Shown one piece after another: positions 48,657-52,585 of a stretch of DNA of 52,585 nucleotides; positions within the stretch are counted from its first letter, which is position 1; the number at the start of each line of letters is the position of its first letter. The stretch comes from a candidate division WOR-1 bacterium RIFOXYB2_FULL_37_13. GTDB lineage: Bacteria; Margulisbacteria; WOR-1; XYC2-FULL-46-14; XYC2-FULL-37-10. The DNA lies in contig MEUB01000014.1 of the NCBI GenBank assembly GCA_001771535.1, positions 1-52,585 of the forward strand, given 5' to 3'. Under the pieces are notes generated by a model. That model saw nothing but the letters and a program-made list of their open reading frames with translations. It searched no databases and had not been told where the DNA came from. The translations under genes and the position numbers were made by a program.

Positions 48657-49427
48657 ATGTTTATTGACACTCATGCTCACCTGACAAACGATGAATATCC
48701 TGATTTGCAAAATGTTTTGGATCGTGCTAAAAAAGCTCAAGTTTCCGCGATAATAAATCCTTCTTTTGATTACGAATCATCGCTTTCTGCTTCTTGTTTA
48801 TCGGAAGATGTTGACTTTGTGTATGGGGCACTTGGGATTCATCCTCATGATGCCGATAAGTTAACCGATGAGATTATTGCAAAATTTAAAAAAATAGCAA
48901 TCGAAAATAAAAAGATAGTAGCAATAGGTGAAACAGGGCTTGATTACTTTAAGTGTAAAACCTTGCCCGATATCCAGCAAAAATCCTTTCAAAAACACAT
49001 GGAGCTGGCCTTGGAGCTTGATCTTCCTGTTATAGTGCATTGCCGCGAGGCTCATCAGGATGTCATAAACATTATGAGTGATAAAAAATATGAGGGAATA
49101 AGATGTGTTTTTCATTGTTTTGCGGGTGCGGAGGCTCTTTTAACTTTTGCGATTGAAATGGGATTTTATATTTCATATACGGGAAATATTACATTTAAAA
49201 AAGCAGAGCTTTTAAGAGAAAGCGTAAAAAAAACACCGCTTGATAAACTGATGATTGAAACAGATTGCCCGTACCTTGCGCCTGTTCCTTTTCGTGGTGA
49301 AAGAAATGAGCCCGCGTTTGTGCATTATGTTGCAAAGGCAGTCTCGGAGTTAAAAGGCCTTTCCGTTGAAGAGACAGCAAAAATCACAACCCAAAACGCG
49401 GAAAACTTCTTTCGTATAAATATATGA
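48657..49427 (+). CDS. tatD: TatD-family metal-dependent DNase
   Basis: 256 aa. TIM-barrel metallohydrolase with DTHAHL at the start, IGETGLDYF, VIVHCREA, CVFHCFAG and ETDCPYLAP with its Glu and Asp ligands. TatD proteins act as 3'-5' exonucleases or AP endonuclease-like enzymes. Full length. Its stop overlaps the gspF-like start (ATGA). Confidence 0.93.
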   Translation: MFIDTHAHLTNDEYPDLQNVLDRAKKAQVSAIINPSFDYESSLSASCLSEDVDFVYGALGIHPHDADKLTDEIIAKFKKIAIENKKIVAIGETGLDYFKCKTLPDIQQKSFQKHMELALELDLPVIVHCREAHQDVINIMSDKKYEGIRCVFHCFAGAEALLTFAIEMGFYISYTGNITFKKAELLRESVKKTPLDKLMIETDCPYLAPVPFRGERNEPAFVHYVAKAVSELKGLSVEETAKITTQNAENFFRINI

Positions 49428-50434
49428 AGATGAGAAGATCGTTATCTTTATTAGAGTCTGTTTTATTCTGTAAACAATTAGCTTCACTTTTAAAAGCCGG
49501 CATTCAATTAAATTCCGCTTTAAAATTTTTGTCGTCCCAGAGTAAAGGAAGACTTAAAGAAGACTTGAAAGTTGTTTCTTCGCAACTTGAGCAGGGGATC
49601 TCTTTTGCCGATGCAATATACAGCAGAGGATTATTTTCCAAAGAGATTGTAAATATGTTTAAAATTGCCGAAAAGAACGCTTTTTTGGATGAAACGCTTA
49701 TTAGAATTTCCGACCTTTTTGAAAGAAAATATAAACTTTATCAAACATTAAAAAAATCATTAGTTTACCCGTGCGTGGTTCTGATAGCCAGCCTTTTTAG
49801 TTTTTTTGGGATGATTTTCTTTGTATTGCCTACGTACTCTGATTTATTTTCGGATTTTAATTTTCATCTGCCGATAATTACACGCTTTGCGATGCTTATC
49901 CCTTCATACAGCTGGCTGTTTTTATGTTTATTGTTTACTCTTTTTCTTGTTGCGTATAAATCATTTCGCAATGCGGATTTTTGCATGAAAATTCCTATAA
50001 TTGGAAAGATAAAGGCCAATTCTTTGATGAGCGATTTTTGCTATACTTTGAGTTATCAATTAAAAAACGGAGTTTCTTTTGTTATTGCGGTTAATAGTTT
50101 AATTGACGGCTTAGATAGCGGCCAGTTTAAGATGAGATTGGTTGTAATTATTGAAAAAATAAAGAAAGGGAGCTCTTTATCCTCCGCTTTTTCTTCAGAC
50201 AAGTTGTTTGACGGCCTTTTTACTCAGCTTGTTGCGGTTGGTGAAGAGAGCGGCAAGTTGGGAGAAATGTTGTGGGAGGCAGGGGAAAGCTTCGCGCAGG
50301 AGGCGGAATACGGCTTGAAAAATTTTACTTCTTATATAGAGCCTGTGGCGACGCTTTTTGTCGGAGGGATGGTTGCTTTTGTTGCTTTGTCCATGATTTT
50401 GCCATTGTTTTCTATGGTTAATTCGCTGTTGTAG
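49424..50434 (+). CDS. Type II secretion/type IV pilus inner-membrane protein (GspF/PilC)
   Basis: 336 aa. Two GspF domains, each ending with membrane helices: KQLASLLKAGIQLNSALKFL with a helix around LVYPCVVLIASLFSFFGMIFFVLP, and a repeated module (SDFCYTLSYQLKNGVSFVIAVNSL), then VGEESGKLGEMLWEAGE and a final helix FVGGMVAFVALSMILP. Forms the platform of the pseudopilus or pilus assembly machine. A little short for the family (about 400). It overlaps tatD by four bases; the pseudopilin gene follows. Confidence 0.9.
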   Translation: MKMRRSLSLLESVLFCKQLASLLKAGIQLNSALKFLSSQSKGRLKEDLKVVSSQLEQGISFADAIYSRGLFSKEIVNMFKIAEKNAFLDETLIRISDLFERKYKLYQTLKKSLVYPCVVLIASLFSFFGMIFFVLPTYSDLFSDFNFHLPIITRFAMLIPSYSWLFLCLLFTLFLVAYKSFRNADFCMKIPIIGKIKANSLMSDFCYTLSYQLKNGVSFVIAVNSLIDGLDSGQFKMRLVVIIEKIKKGSSLSSAFSSDKLFDGLFTQLVAVGEESGKLGEMLWEAGESFAQEAEYGLKNFTSYIEPVATLFVGGMVAFVALSMILPLFSMVNSLL

Positions 50435-50464
50435 AGGAGATAATTGATAAAAGGAGGAATTTGT

Positions 50465-50875
50465 ATGAACAATAAAGGGTTTACATTGCTTGAAATTTTG
50501 GTGGTTATAGGAATAATTGGTCTTCTTGCCATGTTTTTAGTGCCAAATCTTATGGGTTCGCAGGATCGGGCAAAGGAAGTTTCTGTAAAATCTATAATGC
50601 ATTCGATCCAATTGGCAGTTGAGTCGTATAACATGGAAAATATGGTTTATCCCGTGGCAAAAAATATACCGGTTAAAAGCCTGTGTGAGAATTATCTTAT
50701 AGGTGGCGGATATATCGGTTCAGTACCAAAAAATCCGTTTACAGGGAAAGAATATCAGGATTCTGATTCGGCAGGGAAAATAATATATGATTACAGTGAA
50801 GTTGATGACACATATGTGTTGACAGGATATAAAAGAAATGGAACTACAAAAATTCTTGAGCTTTCTAATATGTGA
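50465..50875 (+). CDS. GspG-like type II secretion pseudopilin
   Basis: 136 aa from ATG 50465 (AAAGGAGG ahead). Class III prepilin leader MNNKG with FTLLEILVVIGIIGLLAMFLVP, where E at +5 of the mature protein is present. C-terminal half has the calcium/beta region pattern of GspG (YPVAKNIPVKSLCENYLIGGGYIGSVPKNPFTGKEYQ). Cleaved by PilD (16164). Its stop codon is shared with a GTG that may start the next gene. Confidence 0.88.
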   Translation: MNNKGFTLLEILVVIGIIGLLAMFLVPNLMGSQDRAKEVSVKSIMHSIQLAVESYNMENMVYPVAKNIPVKSLCENYLIGGGYIGSVPKNPFTGKEYQDSDSAGKIIYDYSEVDDTYVLTGYKRNGTTKILELSNM

Positions 50876-52500
50876 AGAAAAAGTCCAATTTCCAATGTCC
50901 AATGACAAATGAAGGTGCTATTATATTTATAAACAGATTTATCTTGGTTTTGATGGCTTTGGTTGTTTTTTCAAGCATAGGCTTTGCTGATTATGATCCT
51001 AACGGAAAATTGGTATTTTCTCTTGGTGGAGAAGTTTCTGTCCTCAACCCGATTCTTTCAACAGATTCTTCCTCTTCTGCAGTTGAAGGGGTTATCTTCT
51101 CCGGCCTCACTAAAATAAACGAAAGCCTAGAAGTTGTTCCAGATATGGCAAAGTCGTGGACAGTTTCTTCTGACGGGAAAATCTGGACTTTTTATCTTAG
51201 AAGAGATATCAAATGGCATGATGGTGTCCATTTTACCGCAGAAGATGTCAAATTCACATTTGATTCGATACTCAACCCTAAGGTTAATTCTATTAGAAGA
51301 TCAAGTTATATTATTGACGGCAAGCCGATCAAGTTTAATGTTATTAATAAATATACGATACAGGCAATTTTACCAAAACCTTTTGCTCCATTTCTTGTAA
51401 GCACGGGTATTGGGATTATTCCAAAGCACCTTTATGAAAAAGGGGATATCAACACATCTTCTTATAATAGAAAGCCAATAGGGACGGGACCTTTTAGGTT
51501 TTCTAAGTGGAAAACAGGCGATTATATAGAGGTTGTAAGAAATAAAGATTATTATGGAGGAAGCCCTCTTCTTTCCTCTATAATTTACAGGATTATCCCT
51601 GATGAAAACGCGACCCTTATTGCTTTGGAATCGGGACAAATTGATACAGCAGGCATTCCTCCAAAAGATTTTGCCAGGATGAAAAAGGTCAAAGGGATAA
51701 ATCTCTTTGAATATGACACTCTTCTGTACACATATCTTGGGCTAAACAATGACAATCCTCTTTTTTCTGACAAAAGGGTTAGGCAGGCGCTTGCTTATGC
51801 CGTTGACAAAGATCAGATTATTTCACTGGTGTTAAAAAAGTTGGGGTCAAAGGCTTATTCTCCATCGCATCCTGTTTCATGGGCATATTCTGATGATGTT
51901 TCAAAGTTTAGTTATGATACAAAAAAGGCTAATGATATTTTAAAGAAAGCGGGCTGGTATTTTTCAAAGGATGGCTTGCGATATAAAGATAGAAAAAGAT
52001 TTGAATTTACATGTTTAGTTAACCAAGGCAATAAGGAAAGAGAAAAAGCGGCTATAATTCTGCAACAGCAATTTAAGAAAGTCGGCGTCAAAATGAATAT
52101 TCGTGTCATGGAGTGGGCGGCCTTGCTTAAAATCTTAAACAGTCCGACAGCCCCTAAAAAGTTTGATGCAATAATTATGGGATGGTCGCTGGGGCTTGAC
52201 CCTGACGGATATTCGATCTGGCATTCAAGTATGTATCCACAAGGGTTTAATTTTATAAAATATAATAATCCTGAAGTTGATAGGTTACTTGAGCAGGGAA
52301 GAACTACTATTGATAAAACATCTCGCAAGAAAATTTATGCAAAATTATATAAAATCATATCAGCCGATCAGCCTTATATTTTCCTATGGTATCCTCATTC
52401 GATAATTGGGGTAAGTGACAGGGTGGGAGGGTTATCAAAACCCGGGCCTGCGGGATTGTTTTTGAATATTGAGAAGGTTTTTATGAGGGACAATAAATAA
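50872..52500 (+). CDS. Extracellular solute-binding protein, family 5 (peptide/oligopeptide)
   Basis: 542 aa if read from GTG 50872. A signal helix (FINRFILVLMALVVFSSIGFA) precedes the mature domain: FSLGGEVSVLNPILSTDSSSSAVEGVIFSGLTK, LRRDIKWHDGVHFTAEDVKFTFD and, later, PIGTGPFRFSKWKTGDYIEVVRNKDYYGG, with DKRVRQALAYAVDKDQI. These are family 5 SBP signatures for peptide or other substrates, working with a permease not in this window. The start is uncertain. The first ten codons fall in a repeat-like stretch (near AATTTCCAATGTC), and ATG 50902 is an alternative. No lipobox Cys is seen. Confidence 0.85.
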   Translation: MKKKSNFQCPMTNEGAIIFINRFILVLMALVVFSSIGFADYDPNGKLVFSLGGEVSVLNPILSTDSSSSAVEGVIFSGLTKINESLEVVPDMAKSWTVSSDGKIWTFYLRRDIKWHDGVHFTAEDVKFTFDSILNPKVNSIRRSSYIIDGKPIKFNVINKYTIQAILPKPFAPFLVSTGIGIIPKHLYEKGDINTSSYNRKPIGTGPFRFSKWKTGDYIEVVRNKDYYGGSPLLSSIIYRIIPDENATLIALESGQIDTAGIPPKDFARMKKVKGINLFEYDTLLYTYLGLNNDNPLFSDKRVRQALAYAVDKDQIISLVLKKLGSKAYSPSHPVSWAYSDDVSKFSYDTKKANDILKKAGWYFSKDGLRYKDRKRFEFTCLVNQGNKEREKAAIILQQQFKKVGVKMNIRVMEWAALLKILNSPTAPKKFDAIIMGWSLGLDPDGYSIWHSSMYPQGFNFIKYNNPEVDRLLEQGRTTIDKTSRKKIYAKLYKIISADQPYIFLWYPHSIIGVSDRVGGLSKPGPAGLFLNIEKVFMRDNK

Positions 52501-52502
52501 AA

Positions 52503-52546
52503 AAACACCCCTTTGTTTAATATGCAAAAGGGTGTTTAAAAAAAGT
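52503..52546 (+). terminator. Terminator after the SBP5 gene
   Basis: AAACACCCCTTTG and CAAAAGGGTGTTT arms are separated by about nine bases, starting a few bases past the stop. A downstream T-rich stretch follows. Confidence 0.8.
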
Positions 52547-52585
52547 TTTTTATTTATTGGTTAAAACTTTTTATTAACTTTTCAG

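Noticed and set aside
1-52585. CRISPR arrays, rRNA genes, transposases, integrases and a replication origin
   Set aside because: Looked for on both strands; none is visible in this window.

Overview
The window comes from an AT-rich diderm bacterium. Evidence for an outer membrane: a MacAB-TolC type efflux operon, an SLH-domain beta-barrel (OmpM-like), a PorV/UPF0164-like barrel protein and a type IV pilus/type II secretion set. No taxonomic marker gene is present. SLH-anchored porins, very short leaders and many AAA/toxin-type accessory genes fit a candidate phylum of the Margulisbacteria/Saganbacteria (WOR-1) sort, but this is a guess.

Layout. 0-0.75 kb: tail of an AAA ATPase gene and a decayed cdsA. 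0.75-5.9 kb: two exported proteins, pth and mfd. 6.1-10.3 kb: accessory block, with a translationally coupled three-gene operon headed by a TIGR04255-type gene, an unknown gene pair, and an AAA/DUF4143 ATPase bracketed by a perfect 28-bp direct repeat. 10.5-18.9 kb: core genes (mazG-ftsH-ftcD, a degenerate NtrC-like regulator, tRNA-Leu, S1-domain protein, divIC/ftsB-like, pilD, pilT, lipA). 18.9-26.4 kb: accessory island with a Phd/VapC-type pair, an AbiE-type pair, a ruined AAA gene, an AAA-nuclease fusion and several unknown genes. 26.4-30.7 kb: efflux operon. 30.9-38.4 kb: a protein kinase, metH-rimI-trxA, a PorV-like barrel protein and a stand-alone C39-like protein. 38.4-44.1 kb: envelope and MBL-fold gene run. 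44.3-52.5 kb: rlmN, nadE, tRNA-Pro, metG-tatD-gspF-gspG and an SBP5 gene.

The most unusual structure lies at 19.6-24.9 kb. Three divergent gene pairs each share an intergenic region holding the same element: TATCG, a run of 8, 9 or 11 C, then a near-identical GAAAATTTCAGGTGATTTT block. In each case it sits just upstream of the -35 box of the rightward gene. The rightward genes are an AAA ATPase (now broken), an AbiEi/AbiEii pair and an AAA-nuclease fusion; the leftward partners are unknown proteins. The C-run differs in length at each copy, so a phase-variable or co-regulated family of defence/toxin cassettes is a reasonable inference.

A second theme is translation initiation. At least nine operon-leading genes have a good sigma-70 promoter whose -10 box ends only 6-10 nt before the start codon, so their mRNAs should be leaderless or nearly so. 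Internal operon genes and most accessory genes carry strong Shine-Dalgarno sequences. pilD and pilT are driven by two near-consensus promoters whose -10 boxes overlap on opposite strands.

Decay is visible in several places: cdsA, the AAA gene at 19.9 kb, a gene tail at 24.8 kb, an ATA in place of ATG in the 8.9-10.2 kb ATPase, and a Gly in place of the first catalytic Asp of the AbiEii-type toxin.
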